Shown: positions 35,422 to 47,886 of the stretch, in pieces
Numbering within the stretch: the stretch's first letter is position 1
Layout: each line of letters opens with the position of its first letter
Assembly: GCF_036884655.1 (NCBI RefSeq)
Contig: NC_088342.1
Span: 18,763,501-18,827,500, forward strand
Length of the DNA stretch: 64,000 bases
Direction: 5' to 3'
Origin: Musa acuminata AAA Group
Lineage: Eukaryota; Streptophyta; Magnoliopsida; Zingiberales; Musaceae
Program-made: the position numbers and the translations under genes
The notes under the pieces: generated by a model
Told to the model about the DNA's origin: nothing
The model's database searches: none
Seen by the model: the letters and a program-made list of their open reading frames with translations, nothing else

Positions 35422-36149
35422 GATGGCCAGCAATTAGTTTCACGGGCGTTGTATCTGGATTAAAAAGCTGGGAAGATCTACTTGGTGATGTTAGAACAAA
35501 CTATGGTAGTAGGTATGGAAGTACCATCATGCTGGGATCCAAAATATAATTTTTTTCACCTCAAAAGCTCTCCCATCTGAAAGTTTTCGATGCATCAAAG
35601 ATCCATATATCAACGTTGGACCGCCATTTCTACATCTGAGGATTCATTGGAATTTCTTGTAGTTTATAAGGTAGGGATTGTTATTATTGTTTTGAAATAA
35701 AAGTTTGCACATTTTGTTTAATGTTGCATTTCAAAATTGTTTATTAAAGTGGTAAGTAGTGAAGGGAAGCTGAGTCCGATACATCATTATCAGAAGACTA
35801 ACTGGTTGGATGAACCTTATTTTCCATTCACCTTAATCTCCCTCCCCAAACTAATAAATTAAGAATACCATGAAAGTGTAACCAAACTTTTGACTTGATT
35901 TCAACCTAAACTTAGACATGAGACATACTAATCGGCCTAACCAAGCAGTCTAAATGTGAAATATAACGCTATATCAACAGGTGACATTCCAATCAACTAT
36001 GCTGTATCAACCAACATCCTCAGTTATAAATATTTCAACACTTGAAATATTTCTCTAACGAATTTGATGTAAGAAGACTCGCGTAGGCACGATCAACCTT
36101 GTTCTCTCTCCATCATCTAATCTATTTCGAGAGTTGGACTTTGCATCAA

Positions 36150-36440
36150 AATGGATGTTTTGAAGCACCTCGAGTGATCCCAGAGACTCCCGAAACACCT
36201 CGAACAAGACGACTCATGGCATAGGTTATTCAAATCAAATTGAATTGTTCAAATCAAATTGAGTTGGTTAACTAGGTTTATGATTATACTTTACGATGGT
36301 TATAAAATATCTACTAAAATGATTACTTAGTGGATCCGAATGAAACATTTTATCTAACATATTTTATCTTTTATATGTTTTAAGAGATCATAGGAGATTT
36401 CGAAAAAACTAACTTTTACGAACGAATAAGAATACGCAAG
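36150..36440 (+). repeat. Relic of an LTR related to 56578-56956
   Basis: GTGGATCCGAATGAAACATTTTATCTAACATATTTTATC... and GAGATCATAGGAGATTTCGAAAAAACTAACTTTTACGAACG parallel the segment at about 56811-56915. Most differences are C to T or G to A, as expected of an old methylated copy. Confidence 0.45.
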
Positions 36441-37216
36441 AATACTATATGATTATAGCAAGTTCATGCCATTTAGTATCAAAGTGGGACTAACACACAA
36501 AAAAATACACTTAGTATACAGAAGACCTAACAAAATTATGTTAAGAACAACCAACATTGTGAGGAATAACCAAATATTGAGATATAGGAAAACAAATATT
36601 AAGAGGAATAACCAATCGGGCCTGCCCCCAATATCATTCGAACATTACTGAATCATTGATCAATGCTTGTCCAACAGTTAGCCTCAAACATCTACCTCCA
36701 ATAGTGGGTCATCTAAAAGAAGCCGAGGCACTTACCTGCACACTGATTTGATTTGATTTTATTACAATTCTGGAGCAATCTTGCATTTGTACTCGAGCCT
36801 TCATCCTATGTCACCTTTGCGACAACTATTACGCCAGCCTGTGGTTCACATATCATCATGGACGCTCTATCATCACCACATACAGGCAAAATGTAGCATC
36901 AAGTCAACATTATCAATCCTATCAGTGATAACACTGAAAAAATAAACCCATTTTATTCATCCCCAAATTGTGGGTCTATTGAACTAAACTACTTTAAAAC
37001 ACAAGCATCTCAACCGACTCTTGCATCAAAACAATGGCAGGTAACATCAACCTTAAGAGAGAGAAAAGAACTTTGGAAAAAAAATATAAAGAGAAGCCAT
37101 AAAAAGCTTGTGCATAAATAAGTAAGCAACAAGCTATGGATTTCATTTGACCACCAATAAAATGATCCAAACTACTTCCGAAGAATAAATACACTTTAAT
37201 ACTCTTCCGTAATCAT

Positions 37217-37977
37217 TCCTTCCTCGGAGTAGTGATAACTGCCTCCATAAAGCGAACAATATCTGAAATTCCTGGAAACTTACACACACATGATGTACAA
37301 CAGAAGATTAATTTAATAGGGCATCATGAAACACAAGGATCGCTGATAGTAAAAGAAATTTGTTATTGCGGGCTTCAAAGGCCAATGATGGGTAAGTTAA
37401 AAGTACTAAACTCATAGGTAATGGGGAAAGTTGAAGATGATCTCCGCTATCTAATGAAAGGATACAAGAACTGCTGGTGGACCATGCCACGTGGGAAGCT
37501 GATGCGATTATATGGCTTATTCCTTAGAAAATGAGAATTATGGTTTGCCGTATTTGAACTTGGATGAAAAAATTGTTCTGTTGAGTTGGCTCTTCTTGAC
37601 CATCACAGCCAACTATTTGAGTTGTGTAATTTAAATACATTTGACTTTTCCTATAAAATGTTCCCTTGAATTGTTTTTCTGAATCATTAAGGAAAAAAAA
37701 AGTGAGCCAATTATAGACTAAGAATCAAAATAGATAATTATTGGAAGGCATTACCATGAAAAAAATTCAGTTAAGAAACTAAAGAAAATAATAGTCTACT
37801 AGACGAAGTGACCAATAACATATCAGATGTTTGCCACTTACATTGAGTAATTCCACAGTAGTTTGATAAACCCAATAAAAGTCCTAGACAAGTTTGATTC
37901 GCCACCTGTGTTTGCAAACAACTCCTACATATTGGTTCACTAAGAATGCACTTGGAGGTGAGAGACTAATACCATCT
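37217..37977 (-). pseudogene. Two exon-like segments, possibly the 3' end of an unidentified gene
   Basis: Minus-strand 37977-37843 lies between a good acceptor (TTTGCAG) and a good donor (GTAAGTGG). Minus-strand from about 37279 encodes FPGISDIVRFMEAVITTPRKE and then a stop, after a TGTGTAAG acceptor. In one frame the two join in phase, but that frame contains a TAG in the first segment. A second frame of that segment is also open. I do not recognise the protein. It could equally be an old gene fragment or a chance resemblance. Confidence 0.22.
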
Positions 37978-38428
37978 GCAAATGAAAGCAAAGTCACTTA
38001 AAATTATTACTCTTCAAAAACAGTCAAAAGAAACTTGTGATATAACACATAGAAACTAATACTATTTAGAAAATTTCTACTGATTGAAATAAATGCTAAT
38101 TAGCAAGAAAAATGATAGGCGATGGTAGGAGATATGTTTTAGGATAATTTTCTGAAATCCCTAGTACCTAACATTTTGGTCCTCGGTAAAGTACATCATG
38201 CAAAGTGATGAAGGAAATCATGCTAATAAATGTGAGCAGAGCAGTCTTCAACACTTATGTAAAGATGTATATGTACATAAAAGGATTGTAAAGCACCGAC
38301 ACATGTACGCCTAGAGAGAGCAAAGATATGAATTTTTCATTCAAGATTGTGTTGTACCAAAAAGACAAGGTTCTGGTAGTGGAATCATATGAAATTAACA
38401 GCGTACCTCTAAGCAACAACATTTTCTG

Positions 38429-41400
38429 TCATTTGCTTTCAGAGCTCAGTTGTCTTCCTAACAAAACAAGCCCTATTGAAGTAAATACTGATAAAGCCGC
38501 AGATGAATAGAATAAGGCAAGAAGAGCTCCCCTTAGTGACTGAATGCATAAACCAAATTCAACAGAATCAGGTCTCATACATATTATCAAACGACGGGAA
38601 GTCCAAGTACAAACAAAACAGAAAAATTGGCATATCAAGCACCTTTGCCAGTAACAATGCATTATCATTGGCATATTCTAAGGAGCTTTCTGGTATGTTT
38701 TCGATGCCCTGACTTATTTGCCATGAGAGGATCCTAAAATAAATATCCAAAAATTAAAAGCAATAGAACTGATTGAAATAAAGTATAACTGCACTTGATG
38801 AAGTGATCATGAATCCCACAAAACAGCTGTTAGATGTGGTCACCGCATAGGTGGAGGCTACCGATGGATAGATGAACAGTGGGACTTGCATCACAAGAGT
38901 CCCAAGATAATGCTACTAATATTGTGTAAACAATGAAGTTGTGAACTTTACCCAAACACTAAACCAATTCCAGCACCAATAAAGGCCTTTTTCGAAGTCA
39001 ACTCAACCTGCAATTCACCAAACTGAAAAAACAGAATTATAGATAGCTACTCTTCACCATTTCATACAGATATTAGATGGGTAAATTTGCTACATAACCA
39101 GTTACCTTCAGGGTCCTGGTTTCCATTTTGGGCTCCTCATCCCCTGTAACCACTGGACCTCTAGATAGCTGCTTTCCAATTTTAATCATTGTTGTGGCAA
39201 TCTGCAAAACTTCATTACAAGATCCTTCCATTATCATAGAATTGGCACCAACAACAAGGTGAGAGATATATGAATGGTTAATGACATCTCACATTAATAA
39301 AAATTATAGAAAGGTGTTGCTATATTACTTAATAATGTCATTATACAATTTGGTACTCCCTCTGTTTTGTGGAAATCTAATAATTCACCAAAAAGAAAGA
39401 AAATCATAAGAAGAGCCATGTCAGCATTGCAGATTTGTATTCCATTTAATTACCATAAATGCATTCTGTTGACATAATAAGCTTCCTATACCATAAAGCA
39501 TAAGATACAAAGGCTTCAATATTTAAAAGTAATTCATTTTGTCTATTCAAAAATGTTCATGATAACCAAAACTAGCAATAGACTATTGAATGGTGTCACC
39601 TGGTGCTCGCCTAGGCGCCTAGGCGGGATGTGGCCCAAGCACCCAATTAGTGGGCTGGGCGGGCAAGTTCAATCAAGCGCGGCCCAAGTGCTCACTTGGG
39701 CCCAAGCACTAGGCGCCTACCTGATTGATCTATGGTTCAATTGAAGCAAATGGTCTCACGCTTAAACACCCCAAACCACCCCCCCACTCGACCTATGCCC
39801 TAAATGTAGAATAGCTCTTTCTCCCTAGCGTTTCCTCGATGCACGACGACTAACTTCATCTCAATCGACAACAGCGTCTTCCTCCAATGAGCTTTGCGTC
39901 CTCCTATCTGAGCTTTGCGTCCTCCTATCCATAGGTGAACAACGGCAACAGCTTCTTCCCTCCCAATATTTCTCTCTTTCTCCTCCTACCTCGACACCGG
40001 TTCATCACAAACTCCCGCCTCGTCACAGCCCCCTTTTCCCTGAACCCTCTTCACCCTATTGTCGCAGCTCTCACTGCCCCTGCTTTCAGACCACAGCCCC
40101 CTATTGTCCCTCTTTCCCAACCACCTAACAAAACAACCATGCAACCAAGCTCCTCTCATCCAACAGTCAGCAACAATCATCCAACAATCATCGACAACCA
40201 TCCGATAGCCATCCAACCAAGCTCAAGATTCTGATTCTGTGGACAAGGTAAATGTCAGTGGTAAGAGAACATCAGGTAAAAAAGGAAACAAAATTATTGT
40301 TGCTAACCCAAAAATTCCACAAACGAAAGGACCAATGGATTTATATATGTTTCAAGAACCAGATAATTAGTGCAAAGTAAAAAAGGACCTAAGTTAAGAC
40401 AAATAAGTATACATGATGCTTATAATAAGGAAGCAAGAGCTAGAACAAATCAATACATTGCTTGCTTCCTTTATGTATTCCTTTCAATAAAGCTTGATTA
40501 GACAGTTTTAAGCATCTGATTGAAGCAATTGGAAGATATGGTTCTAAGTTAAAGCTTTCAAGTTACCATGAGTTAAGAGTTTCATATTTGAAAAATGAGT
40601 TTGATTACACGAATAGACTAATGAAGAGACATAAGGAAGCATGGGCCAAACATCATTGTTCAATTATGTCAGATAAATGGACCTATAGGAGACAAAGAAG
40701 AATAATTAATTTTTTGATCAATTATTCACTGGGAACAATGTTTGTTAAGTCAATTGATGCATCATCTTTCGTGAAATATGAAGAAACACCATTTGAATTA
40801 CTTGTAAAGTTTGTTAATGAAATTAGAGAGCAAAATGTGATTCTAGTTATGACAGACAATGGAAGCAATTATGTTTTAGCAAATATGATATTTTAAAATA
40901 TTTTGATTATATTACTTTTATGTTTTGAAATAATTATCAATTTTATTTTTATTTTTTTAGGAAAATTATGACAAGCAAAAAGGTCACACTTGTATTGGAC
41001 TCCACGTGTGACACATTGTATTTATTTTATTTTAGAGAATATTAGAAAGATTTCAGATATCAATAAGGCATTAGAGAATGCAATCTTTGTTATAGGTTTA
41101 TATATAATTATACCGGGGCTTTGAATATGATAAGAGAATTCGCAATTAATATGGAATTGATGAGATATGGTATCACATGACTTGTCACTTCATTCTAACA
41201 TTGCAAAGTATTCATTGGCAAAAACACAATAGGCAAAAGAAGCAAAATGTAAGAGAGCAAGTGTTATCATCCCGATGCTATCATTTTAGAATCTTATAGC
41301 TTATGCATTAAAAATGATGAGCCCTCTTGTTTGAGTTCTTCAGCTCATAGATAATGAGAAAAAGCCAACAATAAAATATATTTATGAGGTTATGGATAGA

Positions 41401-41806
41401 GCTAGAGAAACAATTCAACAATCTTTTGGTGAAAATTAAGAAAAATACACTGATATATTTGCAATCATTGATAGAAGATGGGAATGTCGACTTCATTATC
41501 CACTCCATGCAGTAGGACATTATTTAAACCAAGGTCTTCAATTTCGAATAATACCACCCGATACGGGCGGTACATACCAATCCGTCAGCAGACCGATACA
41601 CGGATTACTCGTCGCCTTTCCCTTCTCCCACGCAGGGTGATGTCGTCTTTTATAAAAATATTTATATATAAAAAATCTTTTATATGTAAATATATATATT
41701 TATAGATAAATATTTATATATAAATATATATAATATTTTTTTTACTTTTATATATATATGGGACATCGCCCCGCCTGGGGGAGAAGAGAGAATATATATA
41801 TGTATG

Positions 41807-41853
<47 letters not shown>

Positions 41854-41960
41854 ATATATATATATATGTATGTATATATATATATATATGTATGTATATA
41901 TATATATATATGTATGTATATATATATATATATGTATGTATATATATATATATATGTATG

Positions 41961-42025
<65 letters not shown>

Positions 42026-44936
42026 GTATGTATATATATATATCGAACGGTATACCGTTCGGTATACAATACCGTACCGTACCGAGCGAATGTCGAAACT
42101 CCGGTACGGTATGATATTTCAATCCTTGATTTAAAACCAAATTTATTTTATAAAAAAACCCTACAATTGAGTTTGATATAAAGTTTGATACAAAAGTTAT
42201 ATCTAGGTTATATCAGCATATTGCAAAAATGGTTCTCAGCATTGAAGTTCAAGACAAAATCACAAATGAGTTATCTTTATATAGGAATGTTAAGGGTCTG
42301 TTTAGAATTCCCAAGGCAATTCGATCGAGGGTTACTAAGTCCCTAGGCATTTATAATTTCATATAATTGACATTATGTAAATTTTTAAAGTATGTTATTA
42401 TTAATAGTTGAATTTACATTTGCAACTATTTGGTGGGGCTTATTTAGAAGTAAAACATCAAACTTGTAGCAATTTGCTACAAAAATTCTGAGTTTGACTT
42501 ATAGCAACGCTATAGGTTGTGAGCGAAACTAGGGTGTTTTCGAGAATGTAAATATATAATAATACTTTAAGTTTAAATAACTTATTCTTTTTTAGAGATT
42601 GATACAAATAAATGGATCTTTAATTTGTATGATATGATAGATTCATAAAAAGAAAAGAAATCGACTGGTGCATCAACAATTACATGATCTTGTGTACATT
42701 AAGTATAATAAAGCATAAAAATCTCATTATAATTTGATTGGATGAAATATATGAGATATGGGTACAAATTTGAAAAATACCGAAGATGATCTTGTTTTCT
42801 ATAATGAAAATTTAACATGGGAAAATATAGCAAGAGCTTCAGGCATTGGAGAAATAAAAACATACACAAGATAATTTACGGAACAAAGATAATGCAAAAG
42901 CCACAAGCTCATTGCCTATAATTATGGAAGAGGAGGAAACTTATTATAATGAAGATGAACAAAAGAAATATAAATCACTTGACGAGGCAGAAGAAAAGAC
43001 GATGAACCAAATTTTAACGATCTTTGATATTAATCTTGTTTTATTTTGCTATTTTTGTTCTTAGATATGGACAATATAGTTTAGTACTCTAAATGAATGC
43101 AACATTAATGTGTTATTTTCGTTTTAGTTTATTTTTATCAATCATGATATATATTTTTAAAATTATAATATTCGGAAGCACCTCACTTTGCTCATGGAAG
43201 CGCCTAGCGCCTCAAACAATTTGGGACCTTAGCACTTTTTGGCACATGACGCTTTTAACTACATTTACCCTTAGCGTCAACTGAATTGGTAGGCATTCTT
43301 CCACATTTCTTGAATAGAAATGAAAGACAGATTCATCTTTAAGTTCTTTTCAAAGAAAGCTAAGGGGTTACTCGTCTTTTACTCCTCTTCCAATCTTGGA
43401 ATCCATAAATAGTAATAACCTGCATTTGGACTTTCATTTCTTTTGGAATTCAACTGCAAATTCCATCTTTGCTCTTCATGCCTCCTTTCTCAACCTTCCT
43501 TTATTCTAGCTCTAATCCATGGGCAGTCTCATCCTTCTTAACACACTAGCTATGGACTTCAACTCCAAACTCCATCTTTATACAATATGGTTATACTTTA
43601 TATTCTAGTAATTGCATAGTAGTTTCATGTAATATTTTATCTTTTGTATTTCAGTTTGATTTTCTTTGGAACAAAGAAAAACAAATTTTTAGTGTACATT
43701 ATTTTTATTCTATGTATTTTATGTTTTTATGTGTTCCTCCATTTTATGCTTTGAAACTAAAGTATTTTTGAAAATATTTCTAACTCCATCAATCAGTTTG
43801 ACAAATTCTGCCAATCCCTAATGTGATGCCTCTATCTGTTCCAACCCCAATATTAATCTTAGGCACTACATGTGGAACATGGCCATTCATACAAGACTAT
43901 TTTTCATAACTTGGTTGCTGATGACTATACTTGGAAGCATCAAAAATAAATTCACAATCTAAGCTTTAACCTTTTGTGGCTCTCCATCAGCATACTGTCC
44001 CATTGCCTGAAATCTCCTTCCAGCGGATACCAAGCGTTTGCCAAGTGCTGCACCCAACAAAAGGAGAACATAACAAACCGTGAAAAAGAAAGGGGGTAAT
44101 AAACAATTCAGAAACACTAACTATCCATACATGCTTTGACATTTTTTGTCAAAAAGCTCTCCATTGACGGCAGCTGCCTCGCTAGGCTATTTGAAGTCGA
44201 AGTGTCAGCTTGTTCCCATGCTCTGGAAAGATTTAGAAGCAACTCGCCCACCACCTCACCACACTGTCATTTTGGTTTAGAACATTTATGGCCTTTTTCC
44301 CTGAGTCGATTCAAACAATTCTCCGAACACTCGACATACAGCGGCATCATCCTTAACCATAAAACGAATAGAGAAAACCTAACTCTAACACATTGGAGAG
44401 AACCACTTACGTCATCCAAGACAGGCCCGTTGGAGAGATCAAATGCCGCATCATTCAACTTCACAAAAAAGAAAAACCAGCACACAGATCATTGCATTAT
44501 CTGACCTCAAGAACAAATCGCCCTCACTTACATCAAGCCGGAGATCGCGAGGAAGACTGGATAGATAATCCGGAGGGAGAAGCAGACAATCCTGCAGGGC
44601 ATCGACCACCAGAAGACGACATCATCTAAAGAACCGAAAGCCTGAATAAAGGAAAAGGTTGGGGAGGAGATCTCTCACGGAGAGCTCTCGGAGGAGGGGG
44701 AGAAGATCATCGTCGTCGCTTCCGCCTTCGCCGCGGCCGCCGCCGTCGAGGGATTTGGAAGAATTGGACTCGGCGAGGGCGGATGAGACGATGAGGGCGC
44801 GGTCCTTCGTGGGCGTCTTATTGGAAGAAAGGGATTGGGAATGGTGGCGGTGGGGATTTGGGGAATAGATGAATAGGGCGAGAGTGGAATAGAGCGATGT
44901 GGGAAGACGAGAAGGGGAGAAGAGGAGAGAAGCCAT
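38429..44936 (-). CDS. Unidentified plastid-type membrane protein, nine exons
   Basis: My minus-strand splice model has exons 44936-44679, 44591-44532, 44458-44411, 44263-44131, 44047-43971, 39201-39106, 39007-38952, 38733-38643 and 38539-38429. All junctions are GT/AG, all phases agree, and it totals 309 residues and a stop. Residues 1-55 are Ser/Arg/Pro-rich and look like a chloroplast transit peptide. An acidic linker and a predicted soluble region follow (DALNDAAF-type motif, [33 protein letters not shown]). Two hydrophobic segments near the C-terminus (about 232-247 and 278-302) suggest two membrane spans. I do not recognise the family name and assign no function. Introns 1-4 are short, while intron 5 is 4.77 kb because of transposon insertions. 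The gene is convergent with DPH1. Confidence 0.75.
40588..40896 (+). pseudogene. hAT transposase fragment (DUF659 domain)
   Basis: These 102 residues include the DUF659 hallmarks [23 protein letters not shown] and [10 protein letters not shown]. They are flanked on both sides by frames broken by stops, with no start codon context and no intact catalytic core. It is inactive. Confidence 0.75.
41532..42128 (+). mobile_element. MITE-like insertion in the hAT relic
   Basis: An insertion of about 600 bp splits the hAT transposase. The flanks ATTTAAACCA (41522-41531) and ATTTAAAACCA (42129-42139) look like a 10-11 bp target duplication with one indel. The ends are loosely inverted (AAGGTCTTCAAT... 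against CAAGGATTGAAAT...), with GATACGGGCGGTAC inside the left end and GGTACGGTACGG inside the right. The middle is a TATATG array. The duplication length would suit a Mutator-like derivative. Confidence 0.5.
41795..42045 (+). repeat. TA/TG microsatellite with 22-bp higher-order unit
   Basis: Blocks of (TA)n separated by TGTATGTA are repeated. The TGTATGTA marker recurs every 22 bp at 41889, 41911 and 41933. Long Tyr/Ile frames on both strands here are translated repeat, not genes. Confidence 0.85.
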
Positions 44937-46714
44937 TGGGAGCTCTCTTTTGGTCTCGCGACGCCAGCCAAGCAAACGCTCCGCTCCCAATCCATTTATA
45001 AGTTGTACTCCACACGCCTTTTTTTTGTCCCTTTCGAATTGTTGCAAATTCCTCAAAAAGAATATATAATTTCTGTTATGTCAATTCAGAAGATATTCTA
45101 ATTAATTTGTTTCGAGATACTATTTTTTTTATAATTATATTAAATATCAAAAAGATTGTGAAAATAATAGGTAACTGTAATCATTCCTCCATCTTTTTCA
45201 AGAACTCAATTCTTTTTTTATATTGTTTCAAAAGGAAAATCTTTTAATTGAATTTAATTAATTCAAATCTATTCCATGCTATTTAAATTTAAACTAATTA
45301 ATTATACATATGCTTTATTTTTTTAATTTAGTTTGAGATCTTCTTAAAATTAGTGCTACTACAAGTCACGTATATTATGTATATTCAAAATTTCTCAAAA
45401 AATTCTATTAGTCTTTGCATGTGGATGTTTTTATAAGCATTTTGATGCGATGACACTAATGTGATATCCATTTGACATTATACATAAATTCATCTCGATT
45501 TAATGTCCAAAGGAAGAAATGCATTCATCGAAAGGTGTTTACAAGAGAAGACTTGTCTCGAGAGTATTTATTATCCTTGTTCTTTTGACAAGGATAATAA
45601 CATATGTTATGTTCATTATGAAATTAGTGCATTCTAACATAAAAAATTCTTCCCAAAGAAATAAACTCGTGTCACCATCACTGTTGTTGAATCATAGCAT
45701 CCCAAAAACTTTATTAACAATATGCGTGTGTATGTATATATAAATGTCTACCATTATCACTATTATCTCCATTGTTTGTACTTGAATCTTTGACAAATAT
45801 CTGATTGAGAATGTCATCAAGCTTTAATATTCAATTGATAGAATAATCTTTTTTTTTAAGGGAGATCGGAGAGATTGAGAAAGAAAGAAAAAGATAGTAA
45901 CAGAAGAGAGATGAGGTTCCCAATGGAATTGTTGAAATAAAGATATCGTTAGACGTTACTACTTTGTGTCCCTTCAAACTATATAAAAGCTCTTTTATCT
46001 AAATTATCACGGTCCAATTTGATGATATAACTGATTCATTAACTTATAATATATTTTTGAATTATTAGTCTAAAATATTTAAGTCGAGATTAAATAATAA
46101 TATATCAATGATGTGAGATTGCATTAGGGGTATTACTTAGTTTTTCGATAAAATTAGTTTCACAAGATTCAGATTTGTCAGGTAAATATTAAATTGTCTC
46201 TCCTCTTCCGCATAGTGTTCCAGACAAAACTCCAAATTTGATGAATGTATGATTCTCACATTAGAAAATGAATGGATGAATCTCACCTCACTCTTATTAA
46301 GTTAAGGGGAGAAAAGTTCCCCCATTAGATAGGATAGATAGGATCCAACAAAATTCTCCTTTAAAGTGAGGCCATGTATCATTTTGAATGCAAAAATAGT
46401 ATATTTGCATAAAAAGCGTACTAATTCAAACCAAATGCAAGCCTCACTCCATCCAAACAAACATAATGTATTTGCATAAAATAAAAGCATAGTAATTCAA
46501 ACCATATGCAATCCTCACTCCGTACAAGCTAATTGTACACCCTTTTTTTTTTTTTTTTTTTTTTGTAGCTTTTGCAGTGTGTAATCTCAGTGTTGGAACA
46601 TGACAAATGCAAACTTGAAAGAAGAGCAGAGGAATCTCTCTGCAGCCCTTACATGTTAGAAGAACTTGAAGTCTATTGAAATAAATTTCTTGACCAAAAC
46701 ATGTGTGGCCATCC
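44937..46714. other. Intergenic region
   Basis: This holds the promoter side of the nine-exon gene (first about 300 bases) and AT-rich DNA. Near 46309-46510 there is a short imperfect repeat of TTTGCATAAAA...CTAATTCAAACCA (about 46404 and 46453-46506). A poly-T run lies at 46541-46563. No gene was seen. Confidence 0.45.
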
Positions 46715-47886
46715 TCAAGATTTCTTGCCTAGAGCTAAGCTAATCCGCATTTCTCGACCTTCCAACTCCTGCACATTTTGGAACAAAGTAGAACTAACAA
46801 GTCAGCTGTATCTTGTTGATTTGCAATCAAGCAGGTTAATTTATGGAGACATCGTAAAGAGTCTTTTTAAGGTTTGGGAGTGTTGGAGGAGAGGCTTAAA
46901 CAAACAAGAGAAAGAGTACCACTCCGTTGAGAGTTTCCATGGCGTTATCCATCTCCTCCTTGGTGGAGTAGCACACGAAACCATAACCCCGGGATCGACC
47001 GGTGTCTCCGTCGTAAAGAACACGAGCTCCCACCACGTTTCCATGTTCCTGGAACACTTGCGTCAGGCTCTCCGTTGTCACTGACCATGACAGATTGCCA
47101 ACGAAGAGCTTGTGCTGGCTCTCCGGGTACAGTGGCTCCTTAGCCTTGGGTTTGTCCGAGAAGTTCACCCTCAGTGTTCTCCCACCATATTGCTGCAACG
47201 CACAGACACATAGATATACAAATGATGCTCATCATGTTTGTTTGTGATCTATAAAGCACGGGGTTTGATCGATGGAGATCAACAATGTCCTTACGCTTCC
47301 ATCAAGATTTTTGATCACTTCCTCGCAGTCTTCCACGGTGCTCATGGTCACAAACGCGAACCCTCTGCTTCTTCCGGTCTCCCTGTCATAGAGCACCTGA
47401 ATCATGATTCAAGTGTTAAAACATTATAGACACAAGCAATTAATGATCGTGGCAAAGATGAAGGCTGACCTCCACTAACTCCGGGTTGGCGAACTCCTGG
47501 ATGATCCCGGCCAGCTGCGCGCTGTCACAGTTGTAAGGCAGATTCCCGAAGTAGAGCTTGGTGTTTTGAGGGGCAGCCGCGGCCACCGTGTCTTCTTCTT
47601 CTTCTTCTTCTTCTTCTTCTTCTTCTTCTTCTTCTTCTTCTTCTTCTTTTTGGGCTGCCACTGCCGCAGTGGCCTCATCTTGTGCCACCGCGGCGAAGGT
47701 CCTCCGGTTATTTGAAGGGACGAGCGCATAGAAACTCTCTCTAACAAGAGTTAGAGACGAGTACTGCCGCAGGTGTGGAGGACGAGGAGAGGCGAGGCGA
47801 AGGAAGATGTCGGAGGAGACGAGCTTGGAGCCGAGGTGTGGGGGGATGGTGGTGGAGAAGCAGGAGACGGCTGCCGCAGATGCCAT
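46715..47886 (-). CDS. Chloroplast RNA-binding protein with two RRMs (CP28/CP29-like)
   Basis: This is a nuclear-encoded chloroplast ribonucleoprotein. Such proteins bind plastid mRNAs and affect their stability, editing and processing. Minus-strand exons 47886-47470, 47396-47295, 47192-46920 and 46768-46715 give 281 residues, with GT/AG junctions and no frame break. Residues 1 to about 65 form a Ser/Arg-rich transit peptide. Residues 81-98 are 18 glutamates. RRM1 has RNP2 KLYFGNLP (110-117) and RNP1 [10 protein letters not shown] (148-157). RRM2 has RNP2 KLFVGNLS (201-208) and RNP1 [10 protein letters not shown] (239-248). An acidic N-terminal domain before twin RRMs is the cpRNP layout. The linker [18 protein letters not shown] and the RRMs most resemble Arabidopsis At1g60000-type proteins, as I recall them. 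The C-terminus is short (LALGKKS). Confidence 0.92.
47593..47646 (-). repeat. (GAA)18 microsatellite coding for poly-glutamate
   Basis: Eighteen uninterrupted GAA codons (plus-strand TTC) encode E81-E98 in the acidic domain of the chloroplast RNA-binding protein. Pure codon use implies recent or ongoing length change. Confidence 0.95.

Larger units (their letters stand above)
35422..38428. other. DPH1 3' UTR and intergenic DNA
   Basis: This covers the DPH1 3' UTR to about 35720, then AT-rich DNA. A diverged LTR relic lies at about 36150-36440. At 37217-37977 two coding-like minus-strand segments are described separately. There is no complete gene. Confidence 0.45.
39590..43260 (+). mobile_element. 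hAT-type DNA transposon relic in intron 5
   Basis: The plus strand carries a decayed hAT transposase. The frame 40588-40896 is a recognisable DUF659 segment ([39 protein letters not shown]). Later fragments ([19 protein letters not shown] near 41467-41530, resuming at about 42129) match the hAT core. Subterminal GCCTAGGCGCC-type motifs occur at about 39608-39640 and in reverse at about 43200-43215. The termini are approximate and no clean 8-bp duplication was seen. It lies antisense to the host gene. Confidence 0.7.

Noticed and set aside
41680..42181. Several overlapping 100-130 codon frames on both strands, rich in Tyr and Ile
   Set aside because: They are translations of the TA/TG microsatellite and its 22-bp higher-order unit.
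44600..44690. A premature TGA in exon 1 of the nine-exon plastid-type gene
   Set aside because: A short intron (44678-44592, GTGAGA ... CTGCAG) removes it and keeps the frame, so no nonsense mutation is needed.
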